From: JAZLDV01 sp045614925
Lineage (GTDB): Bacteria; Bacillota_I; Bacilli_A; Erysipelotrichales; Coprobacillaceae
NCBI GenBank assembly: GCA_045614925.1
Contig: JAZLDV010000100.1
Span: forward strand, 1-14,830
Reading direction: 5' to 3'
DNA length: 14,830 bases
Under the pieces are notes generated by a model. It was not told where the DNA came from, did not search any database, and saw nothing but the letters and a program-made list of their open reading frames with translations. Below are positions 1 through 5,518 of this stretch, in pieces. Every line of letters starts with the position of its first letter. Positions within the stretch are counted from its first letter, which is position 1. The translations under genes were made by a program, and so were the position numbers.

Positions 1-25
1 AAAATAATAGAAACGAAATAACAAA

Positions 26-80
26 ATAATACATTAATGATATGATAGAATGTATTATCTTACCCCTTTGTTGAAAGGGG
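26..80. other. Two adjacent stem-loops inside the terminal repeat
   Basis: Arms ATAATACATT (26-35) and AATGTATTAT (49-58) are perfectly complementary with a 13-base loop. They are followed by CCCCTTT (63-69) and AAAGGGG (74-80) with the loop GTTG. With the terminator at 88-117 they make three consecutive hairpins in the terminal 117 bp. They could serve replication initiation, origin-binding proteins or packaging. No function can be assigned from sequence alone. Confidence 0.55.
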
Positions 81-87
81 GTATAAT

Positions 88-117
88 AAAAAACCCCTCC
101 TTTGTGAGGAGTGGGTT
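88..117 (-). terminator. Intrinsic terminator of the leftward transcription units
   Basis: Read leftward, AACCCACTCCT (117-107) pairs with AGGAGGGGTT (101-92), with one bulged base and a five-base loop, followed by a run of six T (93-88). It lies past the packaging ATPase and the structured RNA and would define the 3' end of that RNA. The same terminator is used in the opposite direction at 14791-14820. Confidence 0.85.
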
Positions 118-118
118 A

Positions 119-295
119 AGTTGTATTGGTGGACTGTTTCATACTAGGTAATCTACTTTGATTAGGAGTTACAACCCTGTACCTCTTCGGTCAATCATCA
201 GTAAGTTGTAGGGGATTACGATATTAGTATAACTCTCGCTTACAACTATTATTACAACATTGCCTCTTTCTTTTAGAGTAGGATGTTGGAATAAT
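119..295 (-). ncRNA. Candidate packaging RNA (pRNA) at the left end
   Basis: This gene-free stretch of about 177 nt lies between the packaging ATPase stop codon and the leftward terminator. Phi29 pRNA also lies at the left end, is read leftward and comes from a transcript of about 174 nt. A branched fold is visible: a paired stem (200-204 with 153-157, continued by 193-197 with 159-163) closes a three-way junction holding two small arms, 181-191 (ACC/GGT) and 164-178 (AGG/CCT). Upstream are stem 204-210/241-247 and hairpin 256-287; 123-126 can pair with 141-144. The hexamer GUUGUA occurs three times and its complement UACAAC twice in the leftward RNA, allowing alternative or intermolecular pairing. 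No primary-sequence match to phi29 pRNA is claimed, and other structured 3'-UTR roles are possible. I see no strong dedicated promoter, so it may be processed from the ATPase messenger. Confidence 0.5.
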
Positions 296-1441
296 CTATT
301 TTGCTTTAAGCAGTTTCATTTCGCTGATAAATAATGACATACTCATTAGATCGGCGTATTTGTATGCATGTACATCGTATGTGTCTATTATATTATTAAT
401 TATATCAAGTGAATAAATATCATCCATATGTCTATACATAGCAAACATTTTATTTTTATTAACACATTCATTGTGATATTTTCTAATATATATTCCATCA
501 TATATGCAAAACCATTTATTCTTATCTATTTTATCAAATTTAAGCAACATCGATATTTTTCTTAATCTTGTTTTTTTAGGCTTAATTTGGCTTAAATCTT
601 TACTAATAGCAGAATAGTTGGGGTCGTTCACATAATCGATTATATTGGCGTTATAAGAGCTTTTACGCCTTTCTTTGTATTTTTCTGTAATCGGCACGTT
701 CCATACCATTGCATTTCTTCTCGTTAAAAATACCCTATTGTAATTATCTGGATGAGGAATGTAGTTATATAATGCACCTGTTACAGATGCACATTCACTT
801 ACATTGTTTGCAAGTAAAAAATTATAAACTGCATTATATTCTTTAATTCTCATTGCATCTCTTAAAATAGCTTCTTTGTAGATTCTATATTGTGCAACTG
901 GGTCTCCAACACTTTTTACTTCTACACCCTCTGCCATTAAAAACTCATCCCATATAGTTACGATAAACCTTTTTATTAAATTTCCATTTTCATCTTTAGC
1001 ACCTAGAAAATCGCAATCATACAAATTGACACCTTTCCCCTTTGAACCTGCAGATACTAAAGGATAAAACTCTATTAATTCTTTTCCATGATCATATACT
1101 ATATTATTCTTGCAAGTAATCTCTAAATTGTATTTATGTATTAAATATGGGTCTATTGCTTTACTTGCGTGATTTGCCATCATTGCTTTAATACTATTAT
1201 CTTTTAATCTAAAATAAAATACTTTTACATTTTCATATCCATATTTACGCTTTAATATTATAGCAGATTCAACGCTTATTACAGATTTACCTACACCACG
1301 TACTGCAGTGTATACAAAGTCTGTAATCCCTTTATTATTATAACTAAAAATATGATTTGTATTAAGATATAATCCGAGTTGTTTCTTTTTTTGTGTTTGC
1401 ATAATGCTTCTTAATTTTGCTTGTTCTTCTTTTATACTCAT
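296..1441 (-). CDS. DNA packaging ATPase, phi29 gp16-like
   Basis: This 381-residue protein is the motor ATPase that drives genome DNA into the prohead through the portal, in phi29 together with pRNA. It has a Walker A loop AVRGVGKS (residues 46-53) preceded by a hydrophobic strand, and a Walker B element FIVTIWDEF (about 159-167) with D165 and the catalytic-type E166, matching the ASCE ATPase pattern of gp16. The family member in phi29 has 332 residues, so this one is slightly longer; the C-terminal half would correspond to the nuclease-like domain. The start ATG overlaps the stop of the upstream gene as ATGA, indicating translational coupling. Unlike in phi29, where gene 16 ends the late operon, it is the last gene of the leftward replication operon and sits beside the candidate pRNA. 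It ends in TAG. Confidence 0.9.
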   Translation of the reverse strand: MSIKEEQAKLRSIMQTQKKKQLGLYLNTNHIFSYNNKGITDFVYTAVRGVGKSVISVESAIILKRKYGYENVKVFYFRLKDNSIKAMMANHASKAIDPYLIHKYNLEITCKNNIVYDHGKELIEFYPLVSAGSKGKGVNLYDCDFLGAKDENGNLIKRFIVTIWDEFLMAEGVEVKSVGDPVAQYRIYKEAILRDAMRIKEYNAVYNFLLANNVSECASVTGALYNYIPHPDNYNRVFLTRRNAMVWNVPITEKYKERRKSSYNANIIDYVNDPNYSAISKDLSQIKPKKTRLRKISMLLKFDKIDKNKWFCIYDGIYIRKYHNECVNKNKMFAMYRHMDDIYSLDIINNIIDTYDVHAYKYADLMSMSLFISEMKLLKAK

Positions 1442-1923
1442 ACTTTTTTAAACACCACTCTTTTAGGACTATTACTAAAAGAAATAATAATATTACCATA
1501 AGAATATTCATTATTACCTATATAAGTAAATTTATTCATATCTATTTTAGTATATCTTCCATTCACTTTAGTAAGTTCTCTAAACTTTTTATAATATTTT
1601 TTATCCTCTTTTAAACCTTGTAATAAGTTTTCATGAGCTAAATCAACATATTCAGTGAAAACCCTTGAATATGAAGCTTTTTTTATTGCTTGGTCAACTG
1701 TGTAACCCTCATCCATATATTCTTTAATATAGTTTTTAAATAAAGTTTTTTTGCTTTGCTTTTCTAAAATTTCTCTATTACTTGCTAATTCTAATTCGCT
1801 TTCTGTAAGGATTCTATTATCTATAAATTCTTTGTTTGCCCTATATACTGCATCAAGATACCTATTAAGGTCTTTATATTTTGATTTGCTTTTTAAAATA
1901 TTAAATTTTCCTAATTTCCTCAT
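1438..1923 (-). CDS. Candidate genome terminal protein (161 aa)
   Basis: A basic, mostly helical protein without a recognised domain, encoded directly after the DNA polymerase with an ATGA overlap. The SD AGAGGAGGT lies inside the polymerase gene and selects the ATG at 1923 over an upstream in-frame ATG at 1947. In phi29 and relatives the terminal protein, which primes replication through a Ser/Thr/Tyr hydroxyl and stays attached to the 5' ends, is encoded next to the polymerase. No other product here fits that role better. Residues 1-25 are Lys-rich (DNA binding is plausible), the middle is helical and charged, and the last 40 residues are rich in Tyr, Ser and Asn with the hydrophobic run IIISF; possible priming residues lie there. 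Assignment is by position, size and charge only. A replication accessory protein is the main alternative. Confidence 0.5.
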   Translation of the reverse strand: MRKLGKFNILKSKSKYKDLNRYLDAVYRANKEFIDNRILTESELELASNREILEKQSKKTLFKNYIKEYMDEGYTVDQAIKKASYSRVFTEYVDLAHENLLQGLKEDKKYYKKFRELTKVNGRYTKIDMNKFTYIGNNEYSYGNIIISFSNSPKRVVFKKV

Positions 1924-3002
1924 AGGTTTACCTCCTCTAAAATGCATAATTTAGGATTAAATTCAACAAGATTCCCCTGTGTTGGTAAATCATCTTTAAG
2001 AATATCCCAACCTTTTGGAAACCATTTTTTTGCTACACCTCTATAAGTAGGTGCTTTTAAATCCCATTGATATTCAAATTCTTTATAAGCAAAATATTTC
2101 CCATTATGTTCTTGTTTGAACTGACCAATATCATCGCCAAATTCTAAATCATTTCTTTGAGTTAATGAGACAATACTATCTGTATTGCAATAAATTGTAT
2201 TTTCATCCATTGCATCTTTTATAACTTTGTTAGCATAAGAAATAATTCGTGATCTAATGAATGGATTAACTTTTTGATAATATCCAACACTAAAATTTAA
2301 AATATCTTTTGCTTTTTGCTTTTCAACTGTATTATTTAAGGATTTTTTTTTTCTTTTATACCAAACATCTATAAATTTAAGAAAAGGGCTTTTTACTTTT
2401 GGAAAGATAAATCTGCACCTTTTACCTATTTCTTCAGTGCAAATTAGTTCATTGTCTAGCATATAGAATCCAAGTTCATTTGAATTTCTAATAATATCAT
2501 TAATTCTTGGTTCTTGACTGGTGTCAGGCATATCTTGTTGCATTCCATTTGAATAAGAGCTATTAATATCATAAGAATAAGCTCTTAATCTTTGATTTTC
2601 GTGCTTCTCATCATAATACAAAAAAGGTTTTGCAGATGCTAAAAACTTTTTGTCCTTATCATCCCATCCAAGCAGTTTTTTCCATATATCAAATTTTTCA
2701 CTTTTTCTCAAATCAAATTTATCATTATGACCAAGATATTGCTTTACGATTCTAAAAGCATCTTGTCCTTTAATAGATTGTAACTTTCTATCTCCATCTT
2801 TACGACATGTATAAGTGCATACAGTTGCACCTTTTTTAAATGTTATTTTAAAGTTTACTTGATTATTTATATAACAAGCATAACGGATAAAATTTGAGGC
2901 TGCTTTTTCCCCATCTACAAGTAAATAATTTTTGCTTACGTATGCTAAAATCTTGTTCATTTCTTCAATACTGACAATCTTCTCTCTATTCCTTTTATAC
3001 AT
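1920..3002 (-). CDS. Short protein-primed family B DNA polymerase
   Basis: This 360-residue protein carries the polymerase motifs of protein-primed family B enzymes: motif A YSYDINSSYSNGM (D145), motif B around KDILNFSVGY (K232-Y241), motif C YCNTDS (271-276) and a KxY-like KAPTY (316-320). It would copy the linear genome from terminal-protein primers. Phi29 polymerase has 572 residues with motif A Asp at 249; here only 144 residues precede it, too few for a normal 3'-5' exonuclease domain. A lone D30-G-E32 is the only thing resembling Exo I. The first Asp of motif C is Asn273, while the second, D275, is kept. The SD AAAGGGGG (3017-3010) selects the ATG at 3002 over an in-frame GTG at 3020. 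Downstream genes are coupled by ATGA overlaps. Its own promoter and hairpin leader lie upstream. Confidence 0.88.
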   Translation of the reverse strand: MYKRNREKIVSIEEMNKILAYVSKNYLLVDGEKAASNFIRYACYINNQVNFKITFKKGATVCTYTCRKDGDRKLQSIKGQDAFRIVKQYLGHNDKFDLRKSEKFDIWKKLLGWDDKDKKFLASAKPFLYYDEKHENQRLRAYSYDINSSYSNGMQQDMPDTSQEPRINDIIRNSNELGFYMLDNELICTEEIGKRCRFIFPKVKSPFLKFIDVWYKRKKKSLNNTVEKQKAKDILNFSVGYYQKVNPFIRSRIISYANKVIKDAMDENTIYCNTDSIVSLTQRNDLEFGDDIGQFKQEHNGKYFAYKEFEYQWDLKAPTYRGVAKKWFPKGWDILKDDLPTQGNLVEFNPKLCILEEVNL

Positions 3003-3018
3003 AAAAAATCCCCCTTTC

Positions 3019-3057
3019 ACCTACTAGCAACCAACAGCGTACGCATTGCCAGTAGGT
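3019..3057 (-). promoter_or_regulatory. Stem-loop in the polymerase leader abutting the SD
   Basis: Bases 3019-3030 pair with 3046-3057 (12 bp; one G·U in the leftward RNA) around a 15-base loop containing GCGTACGC. The stem ends two bases from the polymerase SD (3017-3010). There is no T run after it, so it is not a simple terminator. A second hairpin, GAAGATT/AATCTTC (3083-3100), sits near the predicted 5' end. Translation control or messenger stability are the likely roles (inference). Confidence 0.6.
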
Positions 3058-3107
3058 TACTCGTTGAGGAAATACATATGGAGAAGATTTGCCAATCTTC
3101 AATTTCA

Positions 3108-3136
3108 ATTATAAGCAATCTTTTCCATTTTGTAAA
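3108..3136 (-). promoter_or_regulatory. Promoter of polymerase-TP-ATPase operon
   Basis: Read leftward: TTTACA (3136-3131), a 17-base spacer, then TATAAT (3113-3108), a near-consensus sigma-A promoter. It lies in the only sizeable gap of the leftward gene cluster (3003-3141), giving a leader of about 100 nt before the polymerase start and separate control of the replication and packaging genes. Confidence 0.7.
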
Positions 3137-3141
3137 GTTTT

Positions 3142-3396
3142 TTATTTATCTTCTTTTAATACTTGACTTGTCTTTAATAAGACTATTACATCTGTATAAG
3201 TTTCTATTTTACTTATTAATCGTTGTTCTTCATAGTTTATTATATCTAATTGTAATTTCACTTCTGGTTCATCCATTTTTTCATAATTCTCTAAAAGAAC
3301 TTTATTAAATGCTCTTTGTGATTTTATCATATCTATTTCAGCATTTTCTCTTTTTTGTTTTATTAATTCATAAATTTCATTAATTGTTCTTTTCAT
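3142..3396 (-). CDS. Small helical early protein (84 aa), unknown
   Basis: Not recognised. The sequence is almost wholly charged helix with coiled-coil character: Lys/Arg-rich at residues 1-30, then acidic and leucine-rich to the end, with no membrane segment or cysteine pair. The ATG at 3396 is 11 bases from AAGGAG and overlaps the upstream gene by 17 bp, typical of phage early operons. It is the last gene before the polymerase promoter. A small accessory or host-takeover protein is likely, but no function can be given. Confidence 0.75.
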   Translation of the reverse strand: MKRTINEIYELIKQKRENAEIDMIKSQRAFNKVLLENYEKMDEPEVKLQLDIINYEEQRLISKIETYTDVIVLLKTSQVLKEDK

Positions 3397-3682
3397 TTTC
3401 TAGCCACTCCTTAATTATTTTTAGTGTTTCATCATTAACTATTACATCTTGTCTTAAACTAATAATATATTTTTTATTACCATAAGTAAATTTTGTATTA
3501 TCATCAACTTTAACGATATTTTTTAAGATACCTAATATTTCTAAATCTTTTAAAACATCCTTAAAAGCCTTTTTGTATTCATCCAATATTATTTGACAGT
3601 CATTTAAAGGCATAGGTATGCATGGTAAAAAATTATTTTCATCAAACCCTATACAAATATTCTCCCATTCTTTTCTAGTCAT
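3380..3682 (-). CDS. Early protein (100 aa), unknown
   Basis: Not recognised. An N-terminal part with Trp6 and Cys10, then a helical centre (about residues 30-55), then a strand-rich end with KFTYGNKKYIISL (about 64-76) and a C-terminal helix. A similar KFTY-GN-III pattern occurs near the C terminus of the candidate terminal protein. Strong SD AAAGGAGG upstream; the start overlaps the HTH gene by 8 bp and the end overlaps the next gene by 17 bp, so it is a coupled operon member. Confidence 0.75.
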   Translation of the reverse strand: MTRKEWENICIGFDENNFLPCIPMPLNDCQIILDEYKKAFKDVLKDLEILGILKNIVKVDDNTKFTYGNKKYIISLRQDVIVNDETLKIIKEWLENEKNN

Positions 3683-3980
3683 CTTTCTTTTCCTCCTTTA
3701 AAAATAAATCATCATAAGTTCCTGTAAGAAGTTCTTTAAATTTTTCTCCCATATCTTTTTCATATATTTTTTTGTCTAACCAGTAACGCATGTAATGACA
3801 AGGCTCACCAAAGCGATTTTTACTTGATTCAAAACTTTGATAAAATACAAAACATAATCTTTTTAGCTGCGAAACAATAGTAGCTAATTTTGTTATACCT
3901 AAATCTCTAAACGCATCTAAAGGAGTAATAGAACCATATAAATTTATATAATTAACTACTTTGATTTGTTGTGGTGTCAT
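3675..3980 (-). CDS. Winged-helix/HTH DNA-binding protein (101 aa)
   Basis: Residues 3-48 form a helix-turn-helix: MTPQQIKVVNYINLYGSIT starts the first helices and PLDAFRDLGITKLATIVSQL the recognition unit. This pattern (ITPLDA..LGITKLA..I..L) is that of the small phage HTH domain family (HTH_39 type in Pfam, from memory). The rest (about 50-101) is basic, then acidic. It is a candidate regulator of the early/late switch, like p4 of phi29 in role, although phi29 p4 has a different fold, so this is inference. Good SD (GGAGGA) and one-gene-after-another spacing put it in the middle of the early operon. Confidence 0.75.
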   Translation of the reverse strand: MTPQQIKVVNYINLYGSITPLDAFRDLGITKLATIVSQLKRLCFVFYQSFESSKNRFGEPCHYMRYWLDKKIYEKDMGEKFKELLTGTYDDLFLKEEKKDD

Positions 3981-3982
3981 TT

Positions 3983-4231
3983 TTATTCCTCCATCTTATA
4001 TATATAAAAAATAAATTCACATTTCATTCGGTCATCGTATCTTATTTTTATCATACCAATAGAATAGTTTTGGTAATCTTTTTGATAATAAATATTATTT
4101 TTAATTACTCCAAGTGTTCCCTCTAGTAAAATATCATCTGGATCATCATATTCTTCATTATATATATTTTTCCTTATTTCTACCCTACTACTATTGTGTT
4201 TTAATTCTTTTAAAAAATCTCCTAATAACAT
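3983..4231 (-). CDS. Early protein (82 aa), unknown
   Basis: Not recognised. Acidic middle section (EEYDDPDDILLEGTLGVI, about residues 26-43) followed by Tyr-rich strands ending in FIFYIYKMEE, so a small all-beta or alpha/beta domain is likely. A strong SD AAGGAGG precedes the ATG, which starts one base past the stop of the upstream gene. Real gene status rests on the SD, tight packing and absence of a competing frame. Function unknown. Confidence 0.72.
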   Translation of the reverse strand: MLLGDFLKELKHNSSRVEIRKNIYNEEYDDPDDILLEGTLGVIKNNIYYQKDYQNYSIGMIKIRYDDRMKCEFIFYIYKMEE

Positions 4232-4232
4232 T

Positions 4233-4541
4233 TTAATTTCCTCCTTGATTGTTTTCCTCTTCTAAATTTTCTAAAAATTCTTCTAACCATTTACATTTAC
4301 GAACCTTTTTAGGCTCTTCAATTGGCTCATCTACCTTTTTCTTTTCTAAAGGATTTTTTACATAATATAAAATCTTTTTCATATATAGAAAAGGTCTTTC
4401 TTTATCTACACTTAACATTGCAGCTTCTAATATAACATCTTCTCTTAAATGTTCTTCTTCAACCATATTAATTATAGTAAAATTCTCTATGGGGCTTAAT
4501 GTTCTACCCCATAATTCTTGAATTTTGTCTAATAGTTCCAA
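4233..4541 (-). CDS. DnaD-like replication protein (102 aa)
   Basis: Residues 1-65 resemble the C-terminal domain of DnaD/DnaB-type primosome proteins: a WGRTLSPIENFTI opening, a helix with EDVILEAAMLSV, and FLYMKKILYYV in the place of the YxxxI..IL..W signature. That domain binds DNA and contacts helicase-loading partners in Firmicutes; many phages carry stand-alone versions. Here the final Trp of the signature is not evident. The last 35 residues are a charged tail. The start is TTG at 4541, ten bases after AAGGAG; no ATG upstream fits. A role in DNA replication or host primosome interference is inferred from the domain and operon. Confidence 0.65.
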   Translation of the reverse strand: MELLDKIQELWGRTLSPIENFTIINMVEEEHLREDVILEAAMLSVDKERPFLYMKKILYYVKNPLEKKKVDEPIEEPKKVRKCKWLEEFLENLEEENNQGGN

Positions 4542-4542
4542 A

Positions 4543-4881
4543 TTAAGACAACTCCTTTATTTTGCAAGATGCTTGTTTTTTTGTTAGTTTTTTTGCTTCA
4601 TTTTCTGGAAAACCTAATCCAACTAAATAGTTCAATTGACCTGCAGTTATTTTTTCTTCTTTAGGTTCTTTAGGTGTAGGATTTTTAGTGTTTTTATTTG
4701 GGTTTGGTGTTTCATCCGCAATTTCTTTTAAACCCTCTAAAATCCTTTTAAATTCATAAAATAATTCTGTTCTATCTTCTTCATCTTCTATTGTCCATTG
4801 AAATTCTACCGATTGAAAATCATATACCGCTTTACAAGTTGCAATGATTGGATAATTTTCTACTTTTGCTTTTTCACTCAT
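4543..4881 (-). CDS. Two-domain early protein (112 aa), possible DNA-metabolism factor
   Basis: Residues 1-52 form a compact alpha/beta domain (IIATCKAVYDFQSVEFQWTI then an acidic helix). Residues 53-76 are a Pro/Asn/Lys linker. Residues 77-112 form a small helical module of the type Q..YL..LGF...A..LTK..AS..I..L. Modules like the last occur at the ends of phage DNA-metabolism and ssDNA-handling proteins, so an accessory role such as ssDNA binding is possible but not shown. Strong SD AAAGGAGA before the ATG at 4881. Its stop is one base from the TTG of the DnaD-like gene, suggesting the two are made together. Confidence 0.7.
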   Translation of the reverse strand: MSEKAKVENYPIIATCKAVYDFQSVEFQWTIEDEEDRTELFYEFKRILEGLKEIADETPNPNKNTKNPTPKEPKEEKITAGQLNYLVGLGFPENEAKKLTKKQASCKIKELS

Positions 4882-4885
4882 TTTT

Positions 4886-5179
4886 TTATTTCTCCTTTAA
4901 ATATAAATTTTGTTTGTCATACCATTCATTTTCAAAAAATAATAAATCTCTTTCAAGTTCATCTGATTGAACATAAAACTTTTTAATGCTATAAGTTTCA
5001 TACCTTGGCTCTTCTTGTTTATCTAATATATATAAAAACATATATTTGGAAATTATACTTCTGTATTTATTAGCGTGAAATTTGCAAGGCTGGATATTTA
5101 TGTGAAATTTATTATTTACTACTAATCTAAAAACATGTGATGGATTTTTACTTCTCACTATTAAATCTTCTACAAACAT
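4886..5179 (-). CDS. Early protein (97 aa), unknown
   Basis: Not recognised. Strand-rich N-terminal half with HVFRLVVNNKFHINIQPCKF (about residues 15-34), basic and aromatic, then an acidic C-terminal helix (about 72-97) rich in Glu, Asp, Trp and Tyr. The SD is weaker (AAAGGTGGG) and overlaps the upstream gene, whose stop lies one base before the ATG. Second gene of the early operon; position suggests it acts soon after entry. No function is assigned. Confidence 0.72.
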   Translation of the reverse strand: MFVEDLIVRSKNPSHVFRLVVNNKFHINIQPCKFHANKYRSIISKYMFLYILDKQEEPRYETYSIKKFYVQSDELERDLLFFENEWYDKQNLYLKEK

Positions 5180-5180
5180 T

Positions 5181-5447
5181 TTATCCCACCTTTACTTCGT
5201 AGCTATGACACAAACAAATAAGTCCTATGTAACATTCACCGTTGTTAATACATACATTCAAAATTCTTTTTCCATCATTAGAGTAATCAATTTCAAATTC
5301 GTTTTCTAAATTACTGCTTATAAATATTGATTCTTTGTAGTTTGGAAATTCATTCCAATGTTTGTAAAAAAAAATTTGTTCGCCCTTTTCTAATTTTATG
5401 TACTCCTTTTCTTTAATACCATCTTTAATTATTTCTTTCTTTACCAT
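5181..5447 (-). CDS. First early-operon protein (88 aa), unknown
   Basis: Not recognised. Lys/Glu-rich N terminus, then beta-strand-rich sequence with aromatic residues (IFFYKHWNEFPNYKESIFI, about 25-43) and three cysteines near the C terminus, in NVCINNGECYIGLICLCHS (four Cys counting both in LICLC, about 64-82), which might bind metal or form a hydrophobic core. The SD AAAGGAGGAA is one of the strongest in the window. As the first gene behind the early promoter it should be the first and most abundant product. Such positions often hold host-takeover or anti-defence proteins (inference only). Confidence 0.75.
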   Translation of the reverse strand: MVKKEIIKDGIKEKEYIKLEKGEQIFFYKHWNEFPNYKESIFISSNLENEFEIDYSNDGKRILNVCINNGECYIGLICLCHSYEVKVG

Positions 5448-5472
5448 ATGTCATTCCTCCTTTGACAATTTT

Positions 5473-5502
5473 ATTATAACATTCAAAAAAAAATATTGTC
5501 TA
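5473..5502 (-). promoter_or_regulatory. Early leftward promoter (extended -10)
   Basis: Read leftward: TAGACA (5502-5497), 18-base spacer, TGTTATAAT (5481-5473), i.e. an extended -10. It starts the early operon 20-25 bases before the first gene's start codon region. GACAAT (5464-5469) and ATTGTC (5495-5500) form an inverted pair flanking the -10, a possible operator. A cre-like site lies two bases upstream of the -35. Confidence 0.78.
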
Positions 5503-5504
5503 TT

Positions 5505-5518
5505 TGTAAGCGTTTACA
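5505..5518. promoter_or_regulatory. Catabolite-responsive element (CcpA cre) match
   Basis: TGTAAGCGTTTACA fits the cre consensus TGWAANCGNTNWCA at every position and is the core of a 16-bp dyad TTGTAA-GCGT-TTACAA (5504-5519). It lies between the divergent early and late promoters, just upstream of the leftward -35 and overlapping a possible -35 (TTTACA) of a rightward promoter. CcpA-HPr(Ser-P) of Firmicutes binds such sites; another LacI-type regulator or a phage repressor could equally use it. Confidence 0.65.

Larger units (their letters stand above)
1..118. repeat. Left inverted terminal repeat / genome end
   Basis: Positions 78-118 are repeated exactly, in inverted orientation, at 14790-14830 (41 bp), and homology ends at 119 on the left and 14789 on the right. 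Because the window stops inside the right copy, the full repeat probably covers 1-118. The start AAAATAATAG is A-rich like the ends of protein-primed phages. Seen: the 41-bp match. Inferred: that base 1 is at or near the true end and carries a covalent terminal protein. Confidence 0.7.

Noticed and set aside
119..295. tRNA gene or riboswitch
   Set aside because: No acceptor/T-arm pattern (GGTTC) is present, and a riboswitch is unlikely after the last gene of the operon; the position fits a packaging RNA or 3'-UTR structure better.
1417..1954. Rightward small hydrophobic frames at 1417-1614 and 1751-1954
   Set aside because: They are antisense to well-supported leftward genes with SDs and ATGA coupling; the hydrophobic content is the usual shadow of Lys/Glu-rich AT-rich coding DNA.
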